This document shows, piece by piece, positions 36,869-45,720 of a stretch of DNA of 64,000 nt. How positions within the stretch are numbered: position 1 is the first letter of the stretch; every line of letters begins with the position of its first letter. Source of the DNA: Kitasatospora sp. MMS16-BH015. GTDB lineage: Bacteria; Actinomycetota; Actinomycetes; Streptomycetales; Streptomycetaceae. Location of the stretch: NCBI RefSeq assembly GCF_002943525.1, contig NZ_CP025394.1, positions 186,001-250,000 on the forward strand. The letters are read 5' to 3'. A program made the position numbers and the translations under genes. The notes under the pieces were generated by a model. That model saw nothing but the letters and a program-made list of their open reading frames with translations, was not told the origin of the DNA and did not search any database.

Positions 36869-37792
36869 ATGAGCGCACACCCCGCCGCCCCCTCCTGGAG
36901 CCTCGGCGACCTTCGCATCCACCGCATCGACGAGATCACCCTCCCCGCCGAGACCGGCAGCTGGCTGCTCCCCGAGGCCACCCCGGCCCTGCTCGCCGAA
37001 CTGCCTTGGCTCCGGCCCGACTTCACCGAGGCCGACGCCCCGCTCCTGGTCAGTCACAGCTTCGCCGTCGAGGCCGACGGCCTGCGGATCCTGATCGACA
37101 CCGGCATCGGGAACGGCAAGACCCGTGCCAACCCGGCCTGGCACGGCCTGGAGACCGACTTCACCGACCGCCTCACCGCCGCCGGGTTCGCCCCGGACAC
37201 CGTCGACCTGGTCGTCACCACCCACCTGCACACCGACCACGTCGGCTGGAACACCCGTCTGCTGGAGGGTCATTGGGAGCCCACCTTCCCCAACGCCCGC
37301 TACCTGACCGCCCGCACGGAGTGGGACCACTGGGCCGCCACCGAGCTGGACCCGGCCCGGCAGCAGATGTTCGACGACTCCGTCCACCCGGTCCGCGACA
37401 GCGGGCAGCTCGACCTGGTCGACCTCCCGGAGTCCACCGGGACCACCCGCCGAGGCGTGGAGATCGCCCCCGGCGTCCACCTCCGCCCCGCCCCGGGCCA
37501 CACCCCCGGCCAGCTCGCGGTCGAACTGCGCGGCAGCGCCCGCTCGGCCCTGATCACCGGCGACAGCATCCACCACCCCGTCCAGCTCGCCCACCCGCAG
37601 CTGACCAGCTGCGTGGACCTCGACCCCGCCCAGGCCGTCCGCACCCGCGCCCACCTGCTGGCCGAGCTCGCCGACACCGACACCCTGCTGCTCGGCACCC
37701 ACTTCCCCCACCCCACCGGCGGCCTGGTCCGCACCGACACCACCGGCCGCTACCGCCTCCACCCCGAGCCACCCACCAAGACGACTCCGTGA
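36869..37792 (+). CDS. MBL-fold metallo-hydrolase (lactonase-like)
   Basis: A 307-aa zinc hydrolase of the metallo-beta-lactamase fold. The metal motif is THLHTDHVGW (~115-124), with further ligands in APGHTPGQ, TGDSIHH and GTHFPHP near the C-terminus. The pattern fits the quorum-quenching lactonase/MBL hydrolase group, but the natural substrate is not defined. Likely a leaderless transcript from the promoter at ~36854. It shares a putative operator with the preceding TetR gene, so it is probably induced by the compound it hydrolyses. Confidence 0.87.
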   Translation: MSAHPAAPSWSLGDLRIHRIDEITLPAETGSWLLPEATPALLAELPWLRPDFTEADAPLLVSHSFAVEADGLRILIDTGIGNGKTRANPAWHGLETDFTDRLTAAGFAPDTVDLVVTTHLHTDHVGWNTRLLEGHWEPTFPNARYLTARTEWDHWAATELDPARQQMFDDSVHPVRDSGQLDLVDLPESTGTTRRGVEIAPGVHLRPAPGHTPGQLAVELRGSARSALITGDSIHHPVQLAHPQLTSCVDLDPAQAVRTRAHLLAELADTDTLLLGTHFPHPTGGLVRTDTTGRYRLHPEPPTKTTP

Positions 37793-37926
37793 CCCCCACC
37801 CGGGAACACCGGAACGCCGGATACCGTTAGGTGCCTTCGGCGGCTCCCGCCGCCACCTGCCCGACCTGCCCGACACCGTTCACCCGGCCGACCAGTACAC
37901 CGGCCGGTTTCCGAAGGGGACTCTCC

Positions 37927-38415
37927 GTGAGCCTGTACGACATCCCGCTCCGCACCCTCGCGGGCGAGCCCGCCACCCTCGCCGACCACAAGGGCAAGGC
38001 CCTCCTCCTGGTCAACGTGGCCTCCAAGTGCGGGCTGACCCCACAGTACGCCGGGCTGGAGCGCCTCCAGCAGCGCTACGCGGAGCGCGGCTTCACCGTC
38101 CTGGGCTTCCCGTGCAACCAGTTCCTGGGCCAGGAGCCGGGCAGCGCCGAGGAGATCCAGACCTTCTGCTCCACCACCTACGGCGTCTCCTTCCCGCTCT
38201 TCGAGAAGATCGACGTCAACGGCGACGACCGCCACCCGCTCTACGCCAAGCTCACCGAGACGGCCGACGCCGAGGGTGCGGCGGGCGACGTCCAGTGGAA
38301 CTTCGAGAAGTTCCTGATCGCCGCCGACGGCACCGTGGCCGGCCGCTTCCGCCCCCGCACCGAGCCGGAGGACGCCGAGCTGATCGCCGCCATCGAGGCC
38401 CAGCTCCCCGCCTGA
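37927..38415 (+). CDS. Glutathione peroxidase family thiol peroxidase
   Basis: A 162-aa cytoplasmic peroxidase. The N-terminal NVASKCGLTPQY carries the peroxidatic Cys (~37). FPCNQFLGQEPGS has the Gln of the catalytic tetrad and a further Cys, and WNFEKFLI has the Trp and Asn. As a Cys enzyme in an organism lacking glutathione it would be reduced by thioredoxin or mycothiol systems. GTG at 37927 with GAAGGGGA upstream gives the family-length protein; the open frame begins earlier but that part is not conserved. Confidence 0.92.
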   Translation: MSLYDIPLRTLAGEPATLADHKGKALLLVNVASKCGLTPQYAGLERLQQRYAERGFTVLGFPCNQFLGQEPGSAEEIQTFCSTTYGVSFPLFEKIDVNGDDRHPLYAKLTETADAEGAAGDVQWNFEKFLIAADGTVAGRFRPRTEPEDAELIAAIEAQLPA

Positions 38416-38461
38416 CCCCAAGCCGCCAAGCCACCAAGGCCGGGTCCGAGGCCGGCGACGG

Positions 38462-39286
38462 TCAGAGCCCGGTCGGGTGCCGCCGCGCGGCCCGGGCCTG
38501 CCAGCGGCCGTCCTGCCGGTCGATCCGGATCGGGTGCGCGTAGCACTCGCTGATCAGCTCGGTGGTGATCACCTGGTCGGCCGGCCCGGCCGCCACGCAC
38601 TCGCCGTCCCGCAGCAGCAGCGCGTGCGTGGTGGTCTCGGGCAGCTCCTCCAGGTGGTGGGTGACCAGCACGGTCGCCAACTCCGGGTACCGGCCGCGCA
38701 GTTCGTCCAGGCTGCCGAGCAGCACCTCACGGGCCGTCAGGTCGAGGCCGGTGGCCGGCTCGTCGAGCAGCAGCAGCCTCGGCTTGGGCATCAGCGCCCG
38801 TGCGATGAGCGCCCGGCCCCGCTCGCCCTGCGAGAGGGTGTCCCAGGTCGCCTCCGCCAGCTTGGCCATGCCCAGCGTCTCCAGCAACTGCTCGGCGTGG
38901 GAGGACTCTTCGGCGGTCGGCCGCCACCGCGGCAGCAGCTCGATGCTGTTGGTGAGCCCGGTCAGCACCACCTCCCGCACCGGCAGCGGCGACCGCAGCG
39001 GGTGCCGGGGGTTGACGTGCCCGAGGTGCGCGCGCAGCGCCCGGATGTCCACCCGGCCGAGCTGCCGGCCCAGCACGTGCACCTCGCCCCTGGTCGGGTG
39101 CGAGACCGCACCGAGCAGGCCGAGCAGCGTGCTCTTGCCGGCGCCGTTGGCGCCGAGCAGCGCCCAGTGCTGGCCCGCCTCGACGGTCAGCGAGATCCCC
39201 CGGAGCAGGTAGCGCCCGTCCCGGACGAAGTCGACCCCGCTCGCGCTCAGCAGCGTGCCGCTCGGCACCGGATCAGCACTGTTCAT
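38462..39286 (-). CDS. Orphan ABC transporter ATP-binding protein
   Basis: A 274-aa ATPase with Walker A GANGAGKST (~45-53), signature LSQGERGRALIARAL, Walker B LLLLDEPATGLDL and switch TH in VTHHLEEL. No membrane partner is encoded nearby. The layout (YLLRGISLTVEAGQHWALLG, and PRHPLRSPLPVREVVLTGL in the helical domain) resembles the single-domain YlmA/ModF-like group whose partner is often absent. It is divergent from the PdxH-family gene with only 47 bp between the two starts. Confidence 0.87.
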   Translation of the reverse strand: MNSADPVPSGTLLSASGVDFVRDGRYLLRGISLTVEAGQHWALLGANGAGKSTLLGLLGAVSHPTRGEVHVLGRQLGRVDIRALRAHLGHVNPRHPLRSPLPVREVVLTGLTNSIELLPRWRPTAEESSHAEQLLETLGMAKLAEATWDTLSQGERGRALIARALMPKPRLLLLDEPATGLDLTAREVLLGSLDELRGRYPELATVLVTHHLEELPETTTHALLLRDGECVAAGPADQVITTELISECYAHPIRIDRQDGRWQARAARRHPTGL

Positions 39287-39333
39287 GCCGCCCGATGCTA
39301 CGTCACCGGACGTTCCCCCCCTACAGTCGCCCC

Positions 39334-40032
39334 ATGGACCCCGATCACCCCGCCGCGCCCACCCCCGCCGACGAGCTGCGCGAGCTGAACGAGCTGCTCC
39401 GCACCCGGCCCCCGATGGCCCGCCCGCTCCCCACCTTCGACCCGGCGACGGCCCCGGCCGACCCGGCCGAGCTGCACGTCTCCTGGCTGCTCGGCGCCCT
39501 GCGCGAGGGCGTCCCGGATGCCCAGGTGGTCACCCTCTCCACCGCCGGCCACGACGGCCGGACGGATGCCCGGGTGCTGGCGCTCCGCGGCATCGACCCG
39601 GTGCGCGGCGGCTGGTCCGTGCACGCCGACGCCCGCAGCCCGAAGGGCCGCCAACTGGCCGAGCGCCCCTGGGCCGCCCTCACCTCCTACTGGCCCGAGC
39701 TCGGCCGCCAGATCCGCGTCCGCGGCCCGGTCGAATCCGTCCCCCTCGCCGGGCTCCCCGCCGCCGAACGCGCCCTCAGCCCGGCCGGCGAACGGGCCCT
39801 CCGCGTCGGCCGCCAGAGCCAACCGCTCGCCGGCCTGACCGACTGCGAGGCGGCCTGGTCCGCCGCCGCCCCCGCGACCGGCGACGCCGACGGCCTCGCC
39901 GCCCACACCCGGTACACCGTGCTGGCCGAGGAGGTGGAGTTCTGGCAGGGCGACCCCTCCCGCCGCCACCGCCGCCTGGCCTACCGCCGCCGGCCCGACG
40001 GCGCCTGGGACCGCACCCTGCTCTGGCCCTGA
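39334..40032 (+). CDS. Pyridoxine/pyridoxamine 5'-phosphate oxidase family protein
   Basis: A 232-aa FMN split-barrel protein. The PdxH layout is visible: DARVLALRGID, the phosphate/FMN strand ADARSPKGRQLAERPWAALTSYWPELGRQIRV, and the C-terminal FWQGDPSRRHRRLAYRRR...W..TLLWP dimer motif. The C-terminal Arg/His pattern that binds PLP in true PdxH is partly kept, so it may make PLP or act as a related FMN-dependent reductase. The ATG at 39334 is 47 bp from the divergent ABC ATPase start. Confidence 0.85.
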   Translation: MDPDHPAAPTPADELRELNELLRTRPPMARPLPTFDPATAPADPAELHVSWLLGALREGVPDAQVVTLSTAGHDGRTDARVLALRGIDPVRGGWSVHADARSPKGRQLAERPWAALTSYWPELGRQIRVRGPVESVPLAGLPAAERALSPAGERALRVGRQSQPLAGLTDCEAAWSAAAPATGDADGLAAHTRYTVLAEEVEFWQGDPSRRHRRLAYRRRPDGAWDRTLLWP

Positions 40033-40051
40033 AGGCCCTGACAGCAGCCGC

Positions 40052-40333
40052 TCACGCCTCACCCGGATGCCAGGCGGGCCACTCCCAGGGCCGGTCCGCC
40101 CAGACCACCTGCCCGGGGTCGTGCGGATCCACCTCCGGGAAGAGCTGCTTGATCCGGGGCTCCAGCTCCTCGGGGGCCAGCGGCTCCCACCCGGCGCCCC
40201 GGAAGTGCACCAGCCGGTACCGGCTGTCGGTCCGGTACTCGGCGATCTCCACCGCCGGCGCACCACCACTGCCTCCCGCGCCCCCCGCTGACCTGCTGTG
40301 ATCTGACGCGCCGTGCTCTGACGTGTTGTCCAT
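40052..40333 (-). CDS. Small conserved hypothetical protein
   Basis: A 93-aa soluble protein with a disordered Gly/Ser-rich first 30 residues and a compact acidic remainder (YRLVHFRGAGWEPLAPEELE, then QLFPEVDPHDPGQVVW). I do not recognise a named family. The ATG at 40333 follows GGGGAC. The longer frame upstream has no better site. It is convergent with the PdxH-family gene. Confidence 0.6.
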   Translation of the reverse strand: MDNTSEHGASDHSRSAGGAGGSGGAPAVEIAEYRTDSRYRLVHFRGAGWEPLAPEELEPRIKQLFPEVDPHDPGQVVWADRPWEWPAWHPGEA

Positions 40334-40519
40334 GTCCCCAGCATGTGACGTGCGCCCCCAATGCGCACCCCACGCGCGCCGCCCGGAGGGCGTTCCGCTC
40401 CCCCGGCTGGCTCGTTGAGCACGACGGCCCGCCACCCGTGCGGGCTACTGCGACCCGCCGGCCCGGCGGATCGCCACGGCCCGCCGTCCGGGCGGGCCGG
40501 ACCGTGCGGGAGGCCGAGC

Positions 40520-41065
40520 GTGGAAGAGCAGTGGCAGGCGCCGTGGCAGTACGGCTGGGAGCAGCAGCCGCCGCCACCTCCGCCGACCCCGTGGGAGCCG
40601 CCGGTCACGCCGCTGCCCGCGCTCCGGCGCCGCCGGCGGCGCCGGCTGCTCTGGTCCTCGGCCGCCGCCCTGACCGGCGCCGTCACCCTCGGGGCGCTGC
40701 TGGCCACCTGCGGGGGCCCCGCCGACGCGGGCACCCCCGCACCCCCGCCCGAGCCCAGCACCGCGAGCCCGACGCCGAGCCCCAGCCCCTCGCCGACCCC
40801 GACCACCCCGAGCCCGTCGCCCACCCCACCGGCGTCCACGCCCCCGGCCGAGACCCACGCCCCGAGCCCCCGGCCCTCCCGCACCCCGAGCAGCCGCCCC
40901 CGCGCCTCGACCACGCACCACAGCACCACTCCGGCGGCCCCGCCCCCGAGCACCGACCCCGACCTGATGCCCTCCCTCCAGGTCTGCTCCGAGGCCGAAC
41001 GCCTCGGCCAGTGGTCCCCCGGCTCCGACCAGGCCAAGCTCTGCCACAGCCTGTACGGCGAATAG
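40520..41065 (+). CDS. Hypothetical single-pass membrane protein with Pro/Ser/Thr-rich exterior
   Basis: A 181-aa protein of no known family. A Pro-rich cytoplasmic head (~1-40) is followed by a poly-Arg stop (RRRRRRRLL), one membrane helix (~50-72), and a long PSPSPTP/TPPAST low-complexity stalk (~78-140). A short C-terminal domain holds two Cys (VCSEAERLGQW, KLCHSLYGE) that could form a disulphide. GTG at 40520 has GGGAGG upstream. The layout suggests an envelope protein with a small exposed tip. Confidence 0.65.
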   Translation: MEEQWQAPWQYGWEQQPPPPPPTPWEPPVTPLPALRRRRRRRLLWSSAAALTGAVTLGALLATCGGPADAGTPAPPPEPSTASPTPSPSPSPTPTTPSPSPTPPASTPPAETHAPSPRPSRTPSSRPRASTTHHSTTPAAPPPSTDPDLMPSLQVCSEAERLGQWSPGSDQAKLCHSLYGE

Positions 41066-41078
41066 CGCGCAGCCGCGC

Positions 41079-41621
41079 TCAGGCCGAGACGGCCTTGACC
41101 AGCTTCTCGAAGTAGAGGTCGGGCCGGCGCGGCACGCCGAACCGCTCCTCGCCGTAGGGGAAGGGCGAGCGCAGGCCGGTGCGCCGGTAGCCGCGGCGGA
41201 CGTACCAGGCGATCAGGTCCTCGCGCTGGCCGATCACCGTCATCTCCACCTCGGCCGCACCCCACCGCTCGGCGGCGGTCCGCTCGGCCTGCTCGAGCAC
41301 GGCCCGGCCGAGGCCACCGCCCTGGCGGTCGGGGCGGACCGAGAACATGCCGAAGTACGCGCTGTCGCCGCGGTGCTCCAGCAGGCAGCAGGCCAGCAGC
41401 TCGCCGGCCGCCTCGGCCAGCAGCACCACCGTGTCCGCCCGGGCGATCTGCTCGGCCACGGCCTCGGCATCGGTGCGCTGGCCGTCCAGCAGGTCGGCCT
41501 CGGTGGTCCAGCCGACCCGGCTGGCGTCTCCCCGGTAGGCGGACTCCACCAGTGCCACCAGCGCGGGCACGTCGGCCGGCCCGGCCGGGCGGAAGGTCAG
41601 CTCAGGGGTCTCGGACGCCAT
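41079..41621 (-). CDS. GNAT family N-acetyltransferase
   Basis: A 180-aa single-domain acetyltransferase. The GNAT fold is clear from TFRPAGPADVPALVALVESAY and the acetyl-CoA loop FSVRPDRQGGGLGRAVLEQAE (~93-113), followed by WYVRRGYRRTG. The ATG at 41621 has GGAG upstream. Convergent with the preceding membrane-protein gene, 13 bp apart. Acceptor unknown. Confidence 0.87.
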   Translation of the reverse strand: MASETPELTFRPAGPADVPALVALVESAYRGDASRVGWTTEADLLDGQRTDAEAVAEQIARADTVVLLAEAAGELLACCLLEHRGDSAYFGMFSVRPDRQGGGLGRAVLEQAERTAAERWGAAEVEMTVIGQREDLIAWYVRRGYRRTGLRSPFPYGEERFGVPRRPDLYFEKLVKAVSA

Positions 41622-41880
41622 CCGGCACGCTCCAACTCGTCAACTCGTTCGACTGCTCGTTCGGCACTGCACTCCACCGGCGGGCCGTCGGGCCGCCGCC
41701 CCTGCATCGTGCCACAACGCCCCGAAACGCCCCAGGCCGCCCGCCGCCATGGCGTCCGCCCACACTCCGAGCGTTCATCTGATGTTGGGTCAACACCGTG
41801 GCGTACCTGTCGGGTCCATGACTAGCCTCCTCTCTGCGTCGGATCCGACGCCCCAGCCCCACCAGGACCAAGGAGCGCTC
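41622..41880. other. Divergent promoter region of the GNAT and GH25 genes
   Basis: 259 bases with no gene I can support. It must hold promoters in both directions; the GH25 ribosome binding site (AAGGAG) is at the right end. No palindrome stood out. Confidence 0.4.
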
Positions 41881-42765
41881 ATGCCCGGCACCGCACCTTC
41901 GTTCCACCCTGCCCAGCCGCACCCGGCCCCGGCCCGCCGCCTGCTCGGCCGCGCCTCGGCCACCCTCGCCGCCGCCTCCCTGCTGCTCGGCGGTCTGGCC
42001 GCCGCGCCCGCACTGGCCGCCGCCGACTCCTCGAACGCCAAGCCCGGGACCACCTACCACTACGACCGCGACTTCGCCGGCTCCACCGTCGCGGCGCACG
42101 AGGGCAGACACGGCACCCCCGGGATGCAGCCGCTGGTCTCGCAGACCCTCGGCCAGGACGTCTCCAGCTGGCAGGGCAGCGTGAACTGGGGCGCCCAGGC
42201 CTCGGCCGGCTCGAGGTTCGCCTACGTGAAGGCCACCGAAGGCACCGGGTACACCAACCCCTCCTTCGCCCAGCAGTACAACGGCAGCTACAACGCCGGG
42301 CTGATCCGCGGCGCGTACCACTTCGCCCTGCCGAACAACTCCAGCGGCGCGACCCAGGCCAACTACTTCGTCAACCATGGCGGCGGCTGGTCCAGGGACG
42401 GCAAGACCCTGCCGCCCGCGCTCGACATCGAGTACAACCCCTACGGCGCCACCTGCTACGGCCTGAGCCAGAGCGGCATGGTCAGCTGGATCCGCGACTT
42501 CAGCAACACCGTGCTCAGCCGCACCGGCCGCTACCCGGTCATCTACACCACCACCGACTGGTGGTCCACCTGCACCGGCAACAACGGCGGCTTCGGCGCC
42601 ACCAACCCGCTCTGGGTGGCCCGTTACTCCTCCTCCGTCGGCACCCTGCCGAACGGCTGGAGCTACCAGACCATCTGGCAGTACGCCGACTCCGGCACCC
42701 TGGCCGGCGACCAGAACTACTTCAACGGCGCCTACGACCGCGTCCAGGCCCTCGCCAACGGCTGA
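41881..42765 (+). CDS. Secreted GH25 family lysozyme (N-acetylmuramidase)
   Basis: A 294-aa exported muramidase. A signal peptide (hydrophobic core ~22-45) is cleaved around APALAA. A GH25 barrel follows, with catalytic residues in GQDVSSWQG (~89-97) and ALDIEYNP (DxE). WWSTCTGNNGGF carries a Cys that can pair with the Cys in GATCYGLS. The ATG at 41881 has AAGGAG six bases upstream. It hydrolyses the beta-1,4 bond of peptidoglycan outside the cell, for cell-wall turnover or attack on other bacteria. A terminator follows. Confidence 0.92.
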   Translation: MPGTAPSFHPAQPHPAPARRLLGRASATLAAASLLLGGLAAAPALAAADSSNAKPGTTYHYDRDFAGSTVAAHEGRHGTPGMQPLVSQTLGQDVSSWQGSVNWGAQASAGSRFAYVKATEGTGYTNPSFAQQYNGSYNAGLIRGAYHFALPNNSSGATQANYFVNHGGGWSRDGKTLPPALDIEYNPYGATCYGLSQSGMVSWIRDFSNTVLSRTGRYPVIYTTTDWWSTCTGNNGGFGATNPLWVARYSSSVGTLPNGWSYQTIWQYADSGTLAGDQNYFNGAYDRVQALANG

Positions 42766-42856
42766 GCCGACCACTGAGCCGACGGCCAGGCCGATCGCCG
42801 GGTCGACGACTGGGCCGACGGCCGAGTCGACGGCCTGACACGCCCCACCGCCGACC

Positions 42857-42881
42857 GGCCCGCCGCACCGCGCGGCGGGCC
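42857..42881 (+). terminator. Hairpin terminator after the GH25 lysozyme
   Basis: GGCCCGCCGC (42857-42866) pairs exactly with GCGGCGGGCC (42872-42881) across a 5-base loop, ten bases before the next gene. The preceding 42766-42840 is a degenerate repeat of GCCGACGGCC-like units. Confidence 0.7.
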
Positions 42882-42891
42882 ACAGGCCACA

Positions 42892-43989
42892 ATGGTCGCC
42901 ATGAAGTGGATCTACACCCTGGTCGGCACGGTGCTGCTGCTCACCACCATCGCCAGCATCCTGCGCACCCTGGTCGTCCCCCGCGGGCTCTACTCCGCGC
43001 TGGTCTACCGGCTGTGGGCCGCACTCCGGGTGGTGCTGCGCCGCTTCGCCCCGGTCTCCGGCGGCTACCGCGCCCAGGACCGCGCGCAGACCTGGCTCGC
43101 CCCGCTGATCCTGGTCGGCATGCTGGCCAACTGGCTGCTCGCCATGCTGCTGGCCTACACCCTGCTGCTGCGCGGCACCTCCGACCTCAGCTGGGCGGTG
43201 GCCTTCCGGGAGGCGGGCTCCAGCCTCTTCACCCTCGGCTTCGCCAGCGGCGACCGCCTGCACCTCTCGGCGCTGGACTTCCTCGCCGCGGCCAGCGGCC
43301 CGCTGATCACGGCGCTGCTGATCGCCTACCTGCCCACCCTCTACGGCGCCTACAACCGGCGCGAGGTGGAGGTCACCCTGCTCCAGTCCCGGGCCGGCGA
43401 GCCCGCCTGGGGCCCGGAGCTGCTGGCCCGCCAGCAGCTGGTGGACACCGAGACCGCCCTGCCGCAGCTCTACCGGGACTGGGAGCGGCTGGCCGCCGAC
43501 ATCGGCGAGGGCCACTCCAACTACCCGGTGCTGCTCTCCTTCCGCTCCCCGCGCCCCAACCGCAACTGGGTGGTCGGGCTGCTCGCGGTGCTGGACGCCG
43601 CCGCCATGCAGCTGGCCCTCTGCCCGCGCAGCGCCCCGCCGGAGGCGCGGCTGGTGCTCCGCGCGGGCTTCACCGCCCTGCGCGACATCGCCCGCACCCT
43701 GCGGATCGACTTCGACCCGGATCCGGAGCCCGACGCCCCCGTCCGGCTCACCTTCGAGGAGTTCGACGCCGCCGTCGCTCTGGTCAGCGCCACCGGCATC
43801 GTGGTCGAACGCCCGATCCGCGAGGCCTGGTCGCACTTCAAGGGCTGGCGGGTCAACTACGAGGCCCTCGCCTACGAGCTGGCCCGCCGCACCGACGCCG
43901 TCCCGGCGCTCTGGAGCGGGCCGCGCGACTTCCCCGCCAGCCCGATCCCGCCCAGCCGCCCGGCCGACCGCCGCCCCAAGCCGCTCTGA
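42892..43989 (+). CDS. Conserved membrane protein, possibly ion-channel-like
   Basis: A 365-aa protein with an N-terminal helix (~7-28), a cytoplasmic Arg-rich loop, a hydrophobic hairpin (~68-95), a re-entrant-looking segment EAGSSLFTLGFASGDR (~109-124) and another helix (~128-155). A soluble C-terminal ~200 residues follows. The helix-loop-helix with FTLGFASGD is reminiscent of two-helix potassium-channel pores (TLGYGD) but lacks the canonical filter, so I would not call it a channel. ATG at 42892 or 42901; neither has a strong ribosome binding site. Confidence 0.65.
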   Translation: MVAMKWIYTLVGTVLLLTTIASILRTLVVPRGLYSALVYRLWAALRVVLRRFAPVSGGYRAQDRAQTWLAPLILVGMLANWLLAMLLAYTLLLRGTSDLSWAVAFREAGSSLFTLGFASGDRLHLSALDFLAAASGPLITALLIAYLPTLYGAYNRREVEVTLLQSRAGEPAWGPELLARQQLVDTETALPQLYRDWERLAADIGEGHSNYPVLLSFRSPRPNRNWVVGLLAVLDAAAMQLALCPRSAPPEARLVLRAGFTALRDIARTLRIDFDPDPEPDAPVRLTFEEFDAAVALVSATGIVVERPIREAWSHFKGWRVNYEALAYELARRTDAVPALWSGPRDFPASPIPPSRPADRRPKPL

Positions 43990-44001
43990 TCCCGAACGGC
44001 G

Positions 44002-44673
44002 CTACTCCGAGCGGCTGCCCACGGCCTCCTCGGAGACCGGCCGCCCGCCGCTGGTCTCCGGGTGCTCGGCCCGGGTCTTCGCCGCCCGCCGCTTCATGAT
44101 CCAGGCCGACAGCAGCCCGCCCAGCGCGGCCACGATCAGCCCGATCCAGGAGAAGCTCTTCAGCCACTGCTCGGCCACCTTGCCGACCTGGTACACCAGC
44201 AGCGTGGTGCCGCCGGCCCAGCAGATCCCGCCCAGCACGTTGGCGATCAGGAACTTCCAGTACGGCATCCGCAGCGCGCCGGCCAGCGGCCCGGCGAAGA
44301 TCCGCAGCAGCGCGATGAACCGGCCGAAGAAGACCGCCCACATGCCCCACTTCTGGAAGGACCGCTCGGCGCTGTCCAGGTGGTCCGGCCCGAAGTGCTT
44401 GGGGAACTTGCGCCCCAGCTTCTCGAACAGCGGCTTCCCGCCCTTGCGCCCGATCGAGTACCCGATCGAGTCACCCACGATCGCCCCGACGATCGCACAG
44501 ACCGCCACCATCCACGGGTTCACCGACCCCGTGGTGGCCGCCATCACGGCGGCCGTCACCAGCGCGATCTCCCCCGGCAGCGGGATCCCGAGGCTCTCCA
44601 CCCCGATGATCAACCCCACCAGCACGTAGACCAGGGTCGGCGGGACACTCTCGATCCACACGTCGATGTGCAA
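44002..44673 (-). CDS. DedA family membrane protein
   Basis: A 223-aa membrane protein of the DedA/SNARE-associated family, which includes undecaprenyl-phosphate and phospholipid flippases. The signature is GIPLPGEIALVTAA (~29-42), the glycine-rich GAIVGDSIGYSIGRKGG, and FFGRFIALLRIFAGPLAG (~115-132). The start is TTG at 44673, supported by GGAGG nine bases upstream. Its basic C-terminal tail is cytoplasmic. It converges with the preceding membrane gene. Confidence 0.88.
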   Translation of the reverse strand: MHIDVWIESVPPTLVYVLVGLIIGVESLGIPLPGEIALVTAAVMAATTGSVNPWMVAVCAIVGAIVGDSIGYSIGRKGGKPLFEKLGRKFPKHFGPDHLDSAERSFQKWGMWAVFFGRFIALLRIFAGPLAGALRMPYWKFLIANVLGGICWAGGTTLLVYQVGKVAEQWLKSFSWIGLIVAALGGLLSAWIMKRRAAKTRAEHPETSGGRPVSEEAVGSRSE

Positions 44674-44797
44674 GGCGGTTTACCTCCGGGGCGGTACAGG
44701 ACGGTCAGCAGGACGGACCACGGCAAAGAGCAGGTCAAGCCGCAGCCTAACCCGCCCCGGTAACGGCCAGTCGCCGTGAAGGGTTCCTACCGGTGGC

Positions 44798-45640
44798 TCA
44801 GACCAGGCCGGCGGTGCCCGCGAACTCCACCACGGCCACCGAGGGCCGCCGGGTGGCCAGTGGCGGGACGGTCAACGCCAGCGGCAGCAGCGCGCCGACC
44901 AGCCCGCGCCCGCCCACCGGCCGGACGTCGCGGACGGCCGCCACCGCCGGGCCGGCGGTGCGCAGCTTCTGCCGCTCCACGGCGTCCATGCCGAAGGGCA
45001 TCACCGGGGCCTGGTAGCCGTGGCTGCGCAGCCGGCCCTCCGCCGAGAGCCTGGTCAGCCAGCGCGGCATCGCGTCCAGCACCAGCGACCCGCCGGGGAA
45101 CCGCTCGGCGCAGCCGGCGATCAGCTCCCGGACCTCGCCCGGCCGCAGGTACATCAGCAGGCCCTGGGCGGTGATCAGCACGCCGTGCGCCGGGTCGACC
45201 TCCGCCATCCACCGGGGGTCGGTGGCCGAGCAGGCCACCGTCCGCTGCCGGGGCGCGGCGGGCAGCAGCCGCTCGCGCAGCTCCACGGCCTCGGGCAGGT
45301 CGACGGTCAGCCAGCTCATCCGGCCGTTGTCGACCCGCCAGTACTGGGTCTCCAGGCCCTCGCCGAGGGCGACCACGGTGCCGCGCGGGCAGCGGTCGAG
45401 GAAGTCGCGGACCTCGCGGTCGAAGCAGGCCACCCGCAGCGCCTGCAGCTGGGCGGCCGGGCCCCGGGCCGGGCCGAACCGCTGCTCGAACGGGAAGTCG
45501 ATCCGGTCCAGCAGCTCGACGGCCATCGGGTCGGCCAGCACGGTGTCGGGCCGCCGCGCCTCCACGGCCCGGTGGTAGAGCGTCCAGAGGGCGGTCTCCG
45601 GTACGTCCGTCAGCCGGGGCTCGATCCGGTCGGCATCCAT
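44798..45640 (-). CDS. SAM-dependent methyltransferase, leucine-carboxyl-methyltransferase (LCM) family
   Basis: A 280-aa class I methyltransferase of the LCM/PPM1 family. ETALWTLYHRAVEARRPDTVLADPMAVEL (split across ~14-42) is the usual start. The SAM site is VVALGEGLETQYWRVDNG, with DLPEAVELRE at the second strand and LLMYLRPGEVRELI. Members of this family methylate carboxyl or hydroxyl groups of small metabolites. The substrate here is unknown. ATG at 45640 with GAGGAG upstream is chosen over earlier in-frame codons. Confidence 0.85.
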   Translation of the reverse strand: MDADRIEPRLTDVPETALWTLYHRAVEARRPDTVLADPMAVELLDRIDFPFEQRFGPARGPAAQLQALRVACFDREVRDFLDRCPRGTVVALGEGLETQYWRVDNGRMSWLTVDLPEAVELRERLLPAAPRQRTVACSATDPRWMAEVDPAHGVLITAQGLLMYLRPGEVRELIAGCAERFPGGSLVLDAMPRWLTRLSAEGRLRSHGYQAPVMPFGMDAVERQKLRTAGPAVAAVRDVRPVGGRGLVGALLPLALTVPPLATRRPSVAVVEFAGTAGLV

Positions 45641-45720
45641 CGGTCTCTCCTCACCGTGCGACCCCCGTGGCCCCACCCGTCACCTCGGCCCATTCTGACA
45701 CCACGTCAGCCCGTCCCCGC

